Below are positions 19,181-29,767 of a stretch of 64,000 bases of DNA, one piece after another. The notes under the pieces are model-generated. The model made no database searches. It saw nothing but the letters and a program-made list of their open reading frames with translations, and was not told the DNA's origin. Position 1 is the first letter of the stretch. Every line of letters begins with the position of its first letter. This DNA is from Allobosea sp. (GTDB lineage Bacteria; Pseudomonadota; Alphaproteobacteria; Rhizobiales; Beijerinckiaceae): NCBI RefSeq assembly GCF_030695125.1, contig NZ_JAUYTP010000008.1:248001-312000 (forward strand), read 5' to 3'. Made by a program: the position numbers and the translations under genes.

Positions 19181-20032
19181 TTAGGGCTTGGCGGCTGGTA
19201 TGTCGAGGTCGAGCCGGGTCTCGATCGCCGATGGCTTGCCGCGCACCGTGATGATGAAAGGGACGGGGCCCGCGCTGCCCTTGGGCCGATCGACGATGCG
19301 CAGCAGCGCCACCGTCGTGCCGTCCGGCTGGGCGCTCAAGGTCGGCTTGCCGAAGGACCACATCCCGGCCCCCTCGATGAAGACGTCCTCGACCTTGCCC
19401 TCTGGCGGGGCCTGCAGCAGGAGGCGCAGGCCGGGCTCGATCGCGCCCTCGTCGAGCTTGGCTTCCAGAATCGCGAGCTTGCTCTTGCTGGCGCCCAGCT
19501 TGACCGGCGCCGGCACGCGCGCCTCGAAGCTCTCCAGGCGCGGCGAGGTCACGGAGGTGACCCCCGGCTCCAGCCAGAGGCGCGCCTCGCCCTTCACGGG
19601 AATACAGATCTTTTCGCAGACGGCGAAGTCGAGCTTCAGCACCAGCATGACCGGCTTGGCCGGGTCGGCGGGCTGGACGGAGACCGGGATCACCACTTCG
19701 CCGACATAGCCCAGCGAGTGGCCATTGCCGTCCTCGAATCGCTCGGGCGCCGGCCAGCGCACGTCTAGGCCGCCGATATTGGTCGATCCGCTCCAGTCGA
19801 ACACCGGCGGCACGCCGAAATCGCCGGGGCTGCGCCAATAGGTCTTGTAGCCCGGTGCCATCACGATCTCGACGCCGACCCGCTGCTTGCCCGAGGCCGC
19901 GGTGGCGCCCGCGATCAGCCGCAGCGATGCGTGGTCGCCCTTCGACCACGGCGACATCGCCGCCTCCTGCGCCTGCACGGGAGCGGCCAGGACGACGGCG
20001 ACGAGCGCCAGAAGGGTCAGAATACGTTTCAC
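19181..20032 (-). CDS. exported protein with DsbD N-terminal-like (thiol:disulfide interchange) domain
   Basis: Signal peptide; VMLVLKLDFAVCEKICIPVKGEARLWLEPG typical of the nDsbD-like domain. Confidence 0.8.
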   Translation of the reverse strand: MKRILTLLALVAVVLAAPVQAQEAAMSPWSKGDHASLRLIAGATAASGKQRVGVEIVMAPGYKTYWRSPGDFGVPPVFDWSGSTNIGGLDVRWPAPERFEDGNGHSLGYVGEVVIPVSVQPADPAKPVMLVLKLDFAVCEKICIPVKGEARLWLEPGVTSVTSPRLESFEARVPAPVKLGASKSKLAILEAKLDEGAIEPGLRLLLQAPPEGKVEDVFIEGAGMWSFGKPTLSAQPDGTTVALLRIVDRPKGSAGPVPFIITVRGKPSAIETRLDLDIPAAKP

Positions 20033-20236
20033 GCCCGATATTTAAGGGCTGCGGTTGGAAAATGCGACCGAAACCCGCGCGCCCGGCCGAACAATCGCGT
20101 GATCGCCCCGTCGCCGCTGCGTCCGGTCGCGCTTGCGCCTGCGGACCGGCCTGGCCTTGCGGCACAGTGCCCGCCGATGATTTTCAGCGCGGCCACCCTG
20201 TTTCCAGCGCGAGGGAAAGTGATCTAGCATGATGTC

Positions 20237-20848
20237 ATGAAGATCGGCTCCCACCAGCGACTCAGCGGCCGCAGCTACCTCGACGGGCAGTGCCTGATCG
20301 CGATGCCCGGCATGGCCGACACGCGCTTCAGCCGCAGCGTCGTCTATGTCTGCGCCCATTCCGAGGATGGGGCGATGGGCATCATCGTCAACAAACCGGC
20401 TGCCGATACGCGCTTTCCCGATCTCCTGGTCCAGCTCGACGTCATCCCCTCCGACGAGCTGATTCGGCTGCCGAGCCAGGCGGAAAAGCTCCAGGTGCTG
20501 CGCGGCGGCCCGGTCGAGACCAAGCGCGGCTTCGTCCTCCACACCGCCGATTTCTTCCTGGAATCGGCGACGCTGCCGATCGATGACGGCATCTGCCTGA
20601 CCGCGACGCTCGACATCCTCAGGGCCATCGCCATCGGCAGCGGGCCCGAAAGCGCGGTGCTGGCGCTGGGCTATGCCGGCTGGGGCGCCGGCCAGCTCGA
20701 ATCCGAGATCCAGGCCAATGGCTGGCTGCACTGCGCCGCCGACCCCGCTTTGCTCTTCGACGACGGCATCGACACGAAATACACCCGCGCGCTCGGCAAG
20801 ATCGGGATCGACCCGGCGTTCCTGTCGAGCGAAGCCGGACACGCCTGA
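20237..20848 (+). CDS. YqgE/AlgH family protein
   Basis: [42 protein letters not shown]. Confidence 0.93.
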   Translation: MKIGSHQRLSGRSYLDGQCLIAMPGMADTRFSRSVVYVCAHSEDGAMGIIVNKPAADTRFPDLLVQLDVIPSDELIRLPSQAEKLQVLRGGPVETKRGFVLHTADFFLESATLPIDDGICLTATLDILRAIAIGSGPESAVLALGYAGWGAGQLESEIQANGWLHCAADPALLFDDGIDTKYTRALGKIGIDPAFLSSEAGHA

Positions 20849-20861
20849 GGCGATTGGCCGT

Positions 20862-21452
20862 CTACGGCCTCCGCCGATCGGGTTCGGACAGCAGAGCCGC
20901 GTGGATGCAGTCGGCAAACGGCCCGTAGCGCCCGGCATGCGCGGCCTTCGACGCCTCCATCCAGCTCTCGCGGGCGATGCGGGTCAGGTCGATCGGGTGT
21001 CCGGCCTGTCGCGCCAGAGCCTCGAGGTAGAGCGCCTGCGTGCGCCCATTCCCTTCGCGAAAGGGATGGACATAGTTGAGGTCGCCGATGAACTCGCCGG
21101 CCTTGTCGGCGAAGGCGCGCGCCGAGAGGTTGCGAAGGTAGCCGGCCGCGACGATGCGCCGGTGAACATCGGCCATCCCGGTGGTGATGTACTGGCGGAA
21201 CTGGAACTGGTTGCCGCCCTTGGCGATCTCCACGGTGCGAAGCTCGCCGGCCCAGTCGTAGACATCCTGGAACAGGTGGCGGTGGATCGCGCGGAGGTGA
21301 GCGAGATCGAAGGTGCCGGAGGGGATGCCGTCCTCGATTCGCTGGACGACCGAGCGTCTTTCGTAACGATCGAGCTCGATGGGGTCGGTCAGACCAAGCT
21401 TGTTCTTTAGGACCCTGTAGTCGGGCGGATAGCAGTAAACGGGGTCGCTCAT
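20862..21452 (-). CDS. fic: Fic/DOC family protein (putative AMP-transferase toxin) with variant Fic motif
   Basis: YCYPPDYRVLKNKLGLTDPIELDRYE; HPFREGNGRTQA, last motif residue A instead of R. Confidence 0.9.
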   Translation of the reverse strand: MSDPVYCYPPDYRVLKNKLGLTDPIELDRYERRSVVQRIEDGIPSGTFDLAHLRAIHRHLFQDVYDWAGELRTVEIAKGGNQFQFRQYITTGMADVHRRIVAAGYLRNLSARAFADKAGEFIGDLNYVHPFREGNGRTQALYLEALARQAGHPIDLTRIARESWMEASKAAHAGRYGPFADCIHAALLSEPDRRRP

Positions 21453-21679
21453 TCTGCCGCGACTGCGGACTGCGCTTTCACCGCTTGATCGCGGATATAG
21501 GCCCGCCGCCTGTCCGGCGACCAGCCTTCGCGCTCGAACATCTCAAACATCTCGATATCGGCGGCATCGAGCGGATTGTCCTCGATCGCCTGCAGATGCA
21601 TAGCGACCCGCCGCCGCTCGCGTGCGCGTTCGGCGTCCGCCTCTGCCAATCGATCCGGCGCGTGATCCATGGCTCGCAC
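21449..21679 (-). CDS. small Fic-linked partner (putative antitoxin)
   Basis: 76 aa ORF overlapping fic start by 4 nt (ATGA); NPLDAADIEMFEMFEREGWSPDRRRAYI. Confidence 0.75.
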   Translation of the reverse strand: MRAMDHAPDRLAEADAERARERRRVAMHLQAIEDNPLDAADIEMFEMFEREGWSPDRRRAYIRDQAVKAQSAVAAE

Positions 21680-21726
21680 CTTACCAGATGGGCCCTCTGA
21701 GAGCCACCGGCTTCATCACCGCGCGC

Positions 21727-24669
21727 TTACGCCGCCTCGCTGGCACTCGCAGCCGCCGCGCCCATCAGTCGGCGCGCTTCGGCGGCGCTCATCGGCTGGC
21801 CGAAGATGTAGCCCTGCGCGTACTGGCAGCCGAGCTGGTAGAGCTCGATCGCATCCGACTCCGTCTCGGCGCCTTCCGCCACCACATCCATACGCAGATC
21901 GGCGGCGAGCTGGACGATCGAGCGCAGGATCACCGGCGGCTTGCCGTTGCCCATCTGGCGCACGAAGCTCTGGTCGACCTTGATCGTGTCGAACGGAAAG
22001 CGCTGCAGATAGGACAGCGAGGAATAGCCGGTGCCGAAATCGTCGAGCGAAAGCCCCGCGCCGAGATCGCGGATGCGCGAGAGCATCTGCGCGGCATATT
22101 CCGGGTTCTCCATCACCAGGCTCTCGGTGATCTCGAGCTTGAGCGTGCCGGGCAGGATGCGCCGCCGCGCCAGCACGGTCTTCACGTCATGCAGCAGATC
22201 GTGGCGCAGCAGCTGCCGGCTGGAGACGTTGACGCTGGCGAAGATCGGCGGGTCGACGTCGAGCGCCGCCTGCCAGGCCTCGAGCTCGCGCGCGGTCCGG
22301 TCCATCACATAGACGCCGAGATCGACGATCAGCCCGGTTTCCTCGGCGATGGCGAGGAAGTCCTGCGGCATCAGCCGGCCCTCGCGCGGATGGTCCCAGC
22401 GCACCAGCGCCTCGAACCCGGCGATGGTGCGGTCCTCCAGCCGGACGATCGGCTGGTACATCACCTGGATCTCGCCGCGCTCGATGGCCCGGCGCAGATC
22501 GCTCTCCAGCGCCAGCCGGTCGTTGCGGTCGGTCCGCATCGCCGGCACGAAGACCTCGATCTTGTTGCCGCCCTGGCGCTTGGCATGGCCCATCGCGAGT
22601 TCGGCGTTCTTGAGCGCATCGTCCTTGCGGGCGGCGGGCGCGGGGTCGAACAGGGCGAGCCCCACCGAGGGCGTCAGCAGGATTTCGCGCTCGGCGAAGG
22701 TGATCGGCGTCGAGACGGCGCGGCGCACCAGTTCCGCCAGCGCCAGGATGCGCTCGGGGTCGCGCTCGGAGACCAGGATCATCGCGAAGATGTCGCCGCC
22801 GATGCGCGCCAGCGTGTCCTGCGCCCGCAGCAGACGGCCGAGCCGCCGCGCCAGCGTCAGCAGGATCGAATCGCCCGCCGAGAAGCCGACCGATTCGTTG
22901 ACTTGCTTGAAGCGGTCGATGTCGATCACCAGCACGGTCGGGCGGATGTTCTCATCGGCGCTGGTGAAGCCGAACACCGCCGTCAGCCGGTCCTGGAACA
23001 GCTTGCGGTTGGGCAGGCCGGTCAAATTGTCGTGGACGGCGTCGTGCAGCATCCGCTCCTGGGCGGTGCGCTGCTCGGTGACGTCGGCGAGCGTGCCGAT
23101 GACGCGGATGACCTCGCCGTCCGAGCCGATCACCGGCCGCGCCTTGAGGTTGAACCAGTGGTAGTTGCCGCCGGCCGCGCGCAGGCGCAGGTCGAGATTG
23201 AGCTTGCCGCGGCGCTGCTCCAGCACGGCGTCGAGCGAGACGCGGTAGCGGTCGCGATCGGCGACATGCATGTGCTCGAACCAGCGCGAGGCCGAACCTT
23301 CGAGCGAGCCGCGCGGCAGCCCCAGCAGCGTCTCGATCTGCGGCGAGACGAAGATCTTGTCGGCGCTGACGTCCCAGTCGAAGACGAGGTCGCCCGAGCC
23401 CGACAGCGCCAGCGCCCGCCGCTCGGTGTCGGAGACCAGCCCCTGCGACAGGCCGCTGCCGGCAAAGGCATGCTGGATCACGGTGAAGCCGATCAGCAGA
23501 ACGATCAGCACGAGCCCGCCGAGCAGGGCAGGCGCGACCAGATCGCGCTGGAACTGGCCGGTGACGGTGAAGCCGGCCGCGGTCACCCAGACCGCGAGCA
23601 GGAACCAGGTCGGGATCAGCATCACCGCGCGCTCGTAGCCATGCGTCGCCAGATGCAGGATCAGCACGAAGCCGACCGCCGCCACGGCCGCGATCGATAT
23701 CCGCGCAATGCCCGACGCCATCGGCGCATCGAACACCGCCAGCCCGACGAGAGCGCCGAGCCCCAGCATCCAGACGATGGTGACGTGGCTGTAGCGCACA
23801 TGCCAGCGCGCCAGATTGAGATAGGCGAACAGGAAGACCAAAAGCGTTGCCGCCAGCACCACCTCGGCACCGGCGCGATAGATCCGCTCGATCGCCGGCG
23901 TGAGGGGGAAGATGCGCTGGAAGAAGCCGAAATCGAGGCCGGCATAGGCGAGCACCGCCCAGGCCAGCGCCGCGGCCGCGGGAAAGATCACCGCGCCCTT
24001 GACCACGAAGATGATCGTCAAGAACAGCGCCAGCAGCCCGGCGATGCCGATGATGATGCCCTTGTAGAGCGTCAGCCCGTTTGTTTTCTGGCGATAGGCC
24101 TCCTGCTCGTAGAGATAGAGCTGCGGCAGGTTGGCGGATTTCAGCTCGGCGACGAAGGTCACCGTCGTGCCGGGGTCGAGCGTGATCAGGAAGACGTCGG
24201 CGTCGGGGCTCGCCTCGCGATCGGGCGAAAGGCCCTGGCTCGCGGTCACGGCTTCGATCCGGCTGTCGCCGAGATCGGGCCAGATCACGCCCGAGCCGAT
24301 CAGCCGGTGAAACGGCGCGACCAGAAGCCGGTCGATTTGCTCGTCGGAATCATTGGTCAGCGCGAACACGATCCAGTCCGGACGCGCGCCTGATTCGCGC
24401 GCCCGCACCGCGATGCGGCGCACGATCCCGTCGGGCCCCGGCGCGGTCGAGATCTGGATGACGTCGCCGTCGGATTTGTTGCGTTCGACGACATTGGTCA
24501 GGTCGAGCACGGCGGCATCGACGGGCACGCGCACGGCCTCGACGGCGGCTGCGGGCCCGGCTGCCGTGAGGACGAGCCAGAGCACGAGCCCGACAAGGCT
24601 GAGGCCGAACCGGCACACTCGGTCGGGGAGGGTCAAGCTGCGCTCGGGTCTGTGGCGGGGAACGGTCAT
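21727..24669 (-). CDS. 7TM-type membrane PAS-GGDEF-EAL protein; EAL intact, GGDEF degenerate (GGDIF)
   Basis: Signal peptide plus extracellular region plus about 7 [46 protein letters not shown]; start at Met 24669 (track ORF is over-extended). Confidence 0.9.
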   Translation of the reverse strand: MTVPRHRPERSLTLPDRVCRFGLSLVGLVLWLVLTAAGPAAAVEAVRVPVDAAVLDLTNVVERNKSDGDVIQISTAPGPDGIVRRIAVRARESGARPDWIVFALTNDSDEQIDRLLVAPFHRLIGSGVIWPDLGDSRIEAVTASQGLSPDREASPDADVFLITLDPGTTVTFVAELKSANLPQLYLYEQEAYRQKTNGLTLYKGIIIGIAGLLALFLTIIFVVKGAVIFPAAAALAWAVLAYAGLDFGFFQRIFPLTPAIERIYRAGAEVVLAATLLVFLFAYLNLARWHVRYSHVTIVWMLGLGALVGLAVFDAPMASGIARISIAAVAAVGFVLILHLATHGYERAVMLIPTWFLLAVWVTAAGFTVTGQFQRDLVAPALLGGLVLIVLLIGFTVIQHAFAGSGLSQGLVSDTERRALALSGSGDLVFDWDVSADKIFVSPQIETLLGLPRGSLEGSASRWFEHMHVADRDRYRVSLDAVLEQRRGKLNLDLRLRAAGGNYHWFNLKARPVIGSDGEVIRVIGTLADVTEQRTAQERMLHDAVHDNLTGLPNRKLFQDRLTAVFGFTSADENIRPTVLVIDIDRFKQVNESVGFSAGDSILLTLARRLGRLLRAQDTLARIGGDIFAMILVSERDPERILALAELVRRAVSTPITFAEREILLTPSVGLALFDPAPAARKDDALKNAELAMGHAKRQGGNKIEVFVPAMRTDRNDRLALESDLRRAIERGEIQVMYQPIVRLEDRTIAGFEALVRWDHPREGRLMPQDFLAIAEETGLIVDLGVYVMDRTARELEAWQAALDVDPPIFASVNVSSRQLLRHDLLHDVKTVLARRRILPGTLKLEITESLVMENPEYAAQMLSRIRDLGAGLSLDDFGTGYSSLSYLQRFPFDTIKVDQSFVRQMGNGKPPVILRSIVQLAADLRMDVVAEGAETESDAIELYQLGCQYAQGYIFGQPMSAAEARRLMGAAAASASEAA

Positions 24670-24758
24670 GCGGTCTTCGGCGTCAGTCCTATCGGCGGCT
24701 CGTGGCAAGGGCAAGGCATCGGCGGAGGGGCATGGCCGGCCCTGCACCGACGAATCCG

Positions 24759-25358
24759 TCACCGCGCCTCGCCCGGCAGCCTGTCGCTCGCCAGCGCCGC
24801 GTAAAGCAGGTGGTCGGCCCAGGCGCCGTTGATGCGCAGATAGGACCGGGCCAGCCCCTCCCGCTGGAAGCCGACGCGCTCGAGCAGGCGGCGCGAAGGC
24901 TCGTTTTCGGGCAGGCAGGCGGCCTCGACGCGGTGCAGCGCCAGATCCTGGAAGGCGAAGCGCAAAGCCCCGCGCACGGCCTCGCTCATATGTCCCTTGC
25001 CGGCATGGCGCGCGCCCATCCAGTAGCCGAGCGTGCAGGCCTGGGCGACGCCGCGCCGGACGAGCCCGAGCGTCAGCCCACCCAGCAGCGTCTCGCTGTG
25101 TCCGTCGAGGATGAACAGCGAATAGGCCTCGTCGGACGCGATCTCGCGGGCGGCGCGCTTGACCCGTAGCCGAAACGAGGTCCGCGTCAGGTCGTCCTCG
25201 TTCCAGACCGGCTCCCAAGGCGTCAGGAAGGCGCGGCTTTCGGTTCGCAGCACGGCCCAGGCGGCATAATCGCTGGCGGCCGGCGCACGCAGGATCAGGT
25301 TGGGCGTGCGGATCAGCGGTCGAGACGGTGGGTCGGTCGCGAAGCGGAAGAGCGCCAT
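24759..25358 (-). CDS. GNAT family N-acetyltransferase (RimJ/RimL-like)
   Basis: [21 protein letters not shown]...[59 protein letters not shown]. Confidence 0.92.
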   Translation of the reverse strand: MALFRFATDPPSRPLIRTPNLILRAPAASDYAAWAVLRTESRAFLTPWEPVWNEDDLTRTSFRLRVKRAAREIASDEAYSLFILDGHSETLLGGLTLGLVRRGVAQACTLGYWMGARHAGKGHMSEAVRGALRFAFQDLALHRVEAACLPENEPSRRLLERVGFQREGLARSYLRINGAWADHLLYAALASDRLPGEAR

Positions 25359-25363
25359 CCCCG

Positions 25364-26737
25364 TCAGTCCGTCGCCCGGGCCGCGTGCTTGAGCCGCTGG
25401 GCCGGCGGCAAGCCCTGCAGGGGGCCCACCGCCGCGATCGTCGGCTGGTGGCCGAGCAGCGAGCGCCCGGCGGCCCGCACATCCTCCAGCGTCACGGCGT
25501 CGAGCCGCGCCGCCAGCTCCTCACGCGGAATCGCGCGTCCAAACAGCAGCACCTGGCGGGCCATCTGCTCAAGCTTGCCGCCGGGGCTCTCCAGCGATGC
25601 CAGCAGGCCGAGCTTCATCTGGGCCCGCGCGCGCGCCACCTCGGCCTCGGTGGTGTCTTCCGCGGCCTGCCGCAGGCAGGCGAGCGCGACCTCGATCAAC
25701 TCGCCGACATCCTCCGGCGCCGTGCCGGCGCCGATGCCGAAGACGCCGCAATCCGAGAAGGGCCAGTGGAAGGCATCGACCGCATAGGCGAGCCCGCGCT
25801 TTTCGCGCACCTCCTGGAACAGCCGCGACGACAACCCGCCGCCCAGCACCGAGGAGAAGATCTGCAGCGGGTAATGCGCGCCGTCCTTGAAGGCCTGGCC
25901 GGGGAAGCCGAGCACCAGATGGACCTGCTCCTCGTCGCTGCCGATCCGGGCTTCGCCGCCGCGATAGTGCCCGTCCTCGCGAGCCGGCAGGGTGGCGGGG
26001 CTGGGCGGCAGGGCGGAGAGGTGCTCTTGCGCCAGCGCCACCAGCTCCTCGTGATCGACGGCGCCGGAGGCCGCCAGCACCATGTTGCCGGCATGGTAGT
26101 TGCGGGCGAGATAGCCGCGGATCGCGTCGGGCGTGAAGCCCTTGACCGTCTTGGCGGTGCCCAGGATCGGTCGGCCCAGCGGCTGGTCGGGGAAGGCCGC
26201 CTGCAGGAAGCGGTCATAGACGAGATCGTCGGGCGTATCCTGGACGGCGCCGATCTCCTGCAGGATGACGCCCTTCTCGCGCTTCAGCTCCTCTTCGGTG
26301 AGAGAGGAGGCGGTCAGGATGTCCGCGAGGATGTCGACCGCGAGCGGCAGGTCGGAGCCGAGCACGCGGGCGGTGTAGCAGGTGTATTCGACCGATGTCG
26401 CGGCGTTGAGATCGCCGCCGACGCTTTCGATCTCCTCGGCGATCTGGAGGGCGCTGCGCCGGGCCGTGCCTTTGAAGGCCATATGCTCGAGCAAATGCGC
26501 CAGCCCATGCTCATGAGGCAGCTCGTCACGCGAGCCCGAGCCGATCCAGATGCCCAGCGAAACCGTCGCCGCATGCGCCATGCGCTGCGAGACGACGCGC
26601 AGGCCAGACGGAAGCGTGGTCAGTCCGACATCGGGATCATGCGCGCCGCGCACGCCGGTCGCCGCGACCTCGGCCGCCTCGGCGGGCCCCGTTGCGCTCA
26701 TCTCAGCCTGTATCTCCACAATCGTTTTCGCACTCAT
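25364..26737 (-). CDS. M16 family zinc peptidase (mitochondrial processing peptidase-like)
   Basis: [20 protein letters not shown]; downstream E-rich motif; follows thrC as commonly seen in Rhizobiales. Confidence 0.93.
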   Translation of the reverse strand: MSAKTIVEIQAEMSATGPAEAAEVAATGVRGAHDPDVGLTTLPSGLRVVSQRMAHAATVSLGIWIGSGSRDELPHEHGLAHLLEHMAFKGTARRSALQIAEEIESVGGDLNAATSVEYTCYTARVLGSDLPLAVDILADILTASSLTEEELKREKGVILQEIGAVQDTPDDLVYDRFLQAAFPDQPLGRPILGTAKTVKGFTPDAIRGYLARNYHAGNMVLAASGAVDHEELVALAQEHLSALPPSPATLPAREDGHYRGGEARIGSDEEQVHLVLGFPGQAFKDGAHYPLQIFSSVLGGGLSSRLFQEVREKRGLAYAVDAFHWPFSDCGVFGIGAGTAPEDVGELIEVALACLRQAAEDTTEAEVARARAQMKLGLLASLESPGGKLEQMARQVLLFGRAIPREELAARLDAVTLEDVRAAGRSLLGHQPTIAAVGPLQGLPPAQRLKHAARATD

Positions 26738-28149
26738 GCCGCGGCGCTCCGGACGGCCCGGGCCTTGGCCCGCACGAAGGCCTCGATCGCGCCTTGGTCG
26801 TTGGGCAGCGAGGAGAACCGCTCCTGCCGCTCCATCAGATCGGCAAGATGGGCCGGGAGAGCCGGCGTCTCGCCGCTGGCGAGCTTCACAGCGGCCGGGA
26901 ACTTGGCGGGGTGCGCGGTCCCCAGCACAATCATCGGCGTCGCGAGGTCCTTCAGCAGACCCCCGCGCGCGGCCGCGACGCCCACCGCCGTATGCGGATC
27001 GAGCAGATAGCCTGCCTCGCGCCAGGTCCGGCCGATCTCGGCAGAGGTCGCCGCCTCGTCGATGCCGACGGCGTCGAACTCGGCGCGGATGGCGGCCAGC
27101 GGTTCGGCTGCGATCTCGAAGCGCCCCGATTGCTGGAGGGACTGCATCAGCCGGCGCACGGCTGCGCCGTCCCGGCCATGCACCTCGAACAGCAGCCGCT
27201 CGAAATTCGAGGAGATCTGGATGTCCATCGAGGGCGAGGTTGTCGCGTGCACGCCCTTCATCTCATAGGCGCCGGTGGCGAGCGTGCGCGCCAGGATGTC
27301 GTTGCTGTTGGTGCCGATCAGCAGGCGCTCGATCGGCAGACCCATGCGCTTGGCGACAAAGCCGGCCAGCACGTCGCCGAAATTCCCGGTCGGCACGGCA
27401 AACGAGACCTTGCGGCCAGGGGCACCGAGCGAGACGGCCGCGGTGAAGTAATACACCACCTGCGCGGCGATCCGGGCCCAGTTGATCGAGTTCACGCCCG
27501 ACAGGCCGATCTCGTCGCGGAAGGCGTGGTGGTTGAACAGCGCCTTCACCAGGTTCTGGCAGTCGTCGAAGGTGCCGTCGACCGCGATGGCATGGACATT
27601 GTCGGCCTCGACCGTCGTCATCTGCCGACGCTGCACGTCCGAGACGCGGCCCTGCGGATAGAGGATGAAAATGTCGACCCGCTCGAGCCCCTTGAAGGCG
27701 TCGATCGCTGCGCCGCCGGTGTCGCCTGAGGTCGCGCCGACGATGGTGGCTCGCTCGCCGCGCAGCTTCAGGACATGGTCCATCAGCCGCCCGAGCAGCT
27801 GCATCGCGACGTCCTTGAAGGCGAGCGTCGGGCCGTGGAACAGCTCCAGCACGAAGAGATTGTCGCCGATCTGGTTCAGCGGGCAGACTGCCGGGTGCCG
27901 GAAGGTGCCGTAGGCCTCCGCGATCATCGCAGACAGCGCGGCCCCCTCGACATCGCCATCCGCCAGCGCGCCAATGACCCGCTCCGCGACCTGCGCATAG
28001 CTCTGACCGGAGAAGCCGGCGATCTCGTCCTGCGTTATCGCAGGCCAGCTCTCGGGCACATAAAGCCCGCCATCGCGGGCGAGCCCGGCGAGCAGCGCAT
28101 CGGAAAAGGAGAGGGCGGGAGCCTCCCCGCGGGTGGACACATGCAGCAC
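26734..28149 (-). CDS. thrC: threonine synthase (GTG start)
   Basis: VLHVSTRGEAPALSFSDALLAGLARDGGLYVPE; GPTLAFKDVAMQLLG; VGATSGDTGGAAIDAF. Confidence 0.94.
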   Translation of the reverse strand: MLHVSTRGEAPALSFSDALLAGLARDGGLYVPESWPAITQDEIAGFSGQSYAQVAERVIGALADGDVEGAALSAMIAEAYGTFRHPAVCPLNQIGDNLFVLELFHGPTLAFKDVAMQLLGRLMDHVLKLRGERATIVGATSGDTGGAAIDAFKGLERVDIFILYPQGRVSDVQRRQMTTVEADNVHAIAVDGTFDDCQNLVKALFNHHAFRDEIGLSGVNSINWARIAAQVVYYFTAAVSLGAPGRKVSFAVPTGNFGDVLAGFVAKRMGLPIERLLIGTNSNDILARTLATGAYEMKGVHATTSPSMDIQISSNFERLLFEVHGRDGAAVRRLMQSLQQSGRFEIAAEPLAAIRAEFDAVGIDEAATSAEIGRTWREAGYLLDPHTAVGVAAARGGLLKDLATPMIVLGTAHPAKFPAAVKLASGETPALPAHLADLMERQERFSSLPNDQGAIEAFVRAKARAVRSAAA

Positions 28150-28288
28150 GGCGTCTTGTCTCGGTGATCGGGGCAGGGCGTGATCGTGGGGGAAGCTATA
28201 GGCCCGTGGGTCGCGGAGGGCAAAGGGCGAGCGGCACGCAAAGCGGCTAGAGACAGGGCACTCCGTCATGCTCGCCCTCGTGGCGAGC

Positions 28289-28330
28289 ATCCACGTCTCG
28301 ATCATAGGGCTCGACGCAAGAGACGTGGAT
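28289..28330. repeat. intergenic palindrome
   Basis: atccacgtctc ... gagacgtggat, 11-bp inverted repeat between SURF1 and thrC. Confidence 0.6.
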
Positions 28331-28364
28331 GGTCGGGACAAGCCCGACCATGACGGCGAGTAGG

Positions 28365-29150
28365 CTATGGATTGCCTTGTCCGTCTTTCCCGCGCCCCTG
28401 CCAGGCAAACGCCGCAAACACCCCGATCAGCGTCGCCGCCAGCCCGAACCAGGTCAGCGCATAGGAGAGGTGGTTGTCGGGGATGCGCGCGATCAGCTCG
28501 TTGGCATCGACGCCGGCCGGGGGCGTCAGCCCGTCGCCCTGGCGCTCGGCCTCGAGATAGAACGGTGCCGCTGCCCCGATACCCAGCGAGGCGGCGATCG
28601 CTGCCGGATCTCGGGTGTAGAACTCGCGATTGGCCGGCAGATCGGCCGGCGTGAAGGAGCCGCGGCCTTCCGGCGCGCGCAGGAAGCCGGTGACGGTCGC
28701 AGGCCCCGAGGCCGGCTTGATCTCGCGCAGCCGCCCTTCCGGCACGAAGCCGCGATTGACCAGGATGACGCCGCCATCGGCGAGCCTAAACCCCTGGAAG
28801 ATCCAGCGGCCGAAGCCGGCAAGCTGGCGTGTTCCCCGTTCGCCGGCGGCGATGGTCGTGCGGACCCCGGCGAAGGGGCCATCGATGAAGGTTCCCAGTG
28901 CGCTCACCCGCGTCAGGTCGAGCGTGGCGGGATCGAGAGAAGCCCAGTTCGCGGCGGCCGGCATGGCGGCGGGCGCGCCGGCGGCCTGCGCGGCGAGCCG
29001 GTCGATGAAGACGCGCTTCTCGCTCATCCGCGCGATCTGCCACGCCCCGAGTGTGCACAGGATGGCAACACCGAGGATCGACAGCAGCGCCGGCCAGAGC
29101 AGGCGGGGACGGCGCGGGGAGAGGGCGGCCGAGGGGGCGGTCTCGCTCAC
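28365..29150 (-). CDS. SURF1 family cytochrome oxidase biogenesis protein
   Basis: LGAWQIARMSEKRVFIDRL ... NHLSYALTWFGLAATLIGVF. Confidence 0.92.
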   Translation of the reverse strand: MSETAPSAALSPRRPRLLWPALLSILGVAILCTLGAWQIARMSEKRVFIDRLAAQAAGAPAAMPAAANWASLDPATLDLTRVSALGTFIDGPFAGVRTTIAAGERGTRQLAGFGRWIFQGFRLADGGVILVNRGFVPEGRLREIKPASGPATVTGFLRAPEGRGSFTPADLPANREFYTRDPAAIAASLGIGAAAPFYLEAERQGDGLTPPAGVDANELIARIPDNHLSYALTWFGLAATLIGVFAAFAWQGRGKDGQGNP

Positions 29151-29521
29151 TTTTCGAGCCTGCCTTCCTGCGCCTTGTGGACATATTGCAGCGACACCGC
29201 GAGGCCTTTCATCGGGCGCAGCAGGGCGAGGCAGACGATCACCGCCAGCGGCAGCCAGATCGCCAGATGCAGCCAGATCGGCGGCTCATAGGCGATCTCG
29301 ACATAAAGCGCCGCGCCCAGCACCGAAAAGCCCGCGATCAGCATGATGAACACCGCCGGCCCGTCGGCCGAATCGGCGAAGCTGAAGTCCAGCCCGCAGG
29401 CCGCGCAGCGCGGGCGCACCTTCAGGAAGCCTTCGAACAACAGGCCCTCGCCACAGCGGGGGCAGCGCCCGGCGAGGCCGGTCTTGTAGGGCGAGGGCAG
29501 GTGGACGTGATCGTCGGCCAT
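29147..29521 (-). CDS. DUF983 domain-containing protein
   Basis: CPRCGEGLLFEGFLKVRPRCAACGLDF...ADGPAVFIML. Confidence 0.9.
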   Translation of the reverse strand: MADDHVHLPSPYKTGLAGRCPRCGEGLLFEGFLKVRPRCAACGLDFSFADSADGPAVFIMLIAGFSVLGAALYVEIAYEPPIWLHLAIWLPLAVIVCLALLRPMKGLAVSLQYVHKAQEGRLEK

Positions 29522-29571
29522 GGCGGCCTCCTGGAGTGTCATGCCAGAGCACGACGACACCGGTCGAAAAC

Positions 29572-29690
29572 GCGACCGTCATCCTGGACAAGCCGCGAAG
29601 CGGCGCAGCTCCGGGATCCATCATCGGGCGACATCCTGCCCGATGATGGATCCCGGGACGACCTGCGGTCGCCCAGGATGACGACGTGGT
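29572..29690. repeat. large imperfect intergenic palindrome
   Basis: gaccgtcatcctgg ... ccgggatccatcatcgggc gacatcct gcccgatgatggatcccggg ... cccaggatgacgacg. Confidence 0.7.
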
Positions 29691-29720
29691 TCAACGCGAA
29701 ATCATCAGCTCTAGAAAGCG

Positions 29721-29746
29721 CAAAGGCGGCCGCGAGGCCGCCTTTG
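29721..29746 (-). terminator. Terminator-like hairpin downstream of ctaE
   Basis: caaaggcggcc gcga ggccgcctttg perfect 11-bp stem. Confidence 0.65.
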
Positions 29747-29767
29747 CCGTTGCGATGTCGTTGCAGC

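Noticed and set aside
21622-24393. 923-aa plus-strand ORF antisense to the GGDEF-EAL gene
   Set aside because: Arg/His/Gly-rich composition with no domain signature; typical spurious antisense ORF in GC-rich DNA opposite a well-supported CDS
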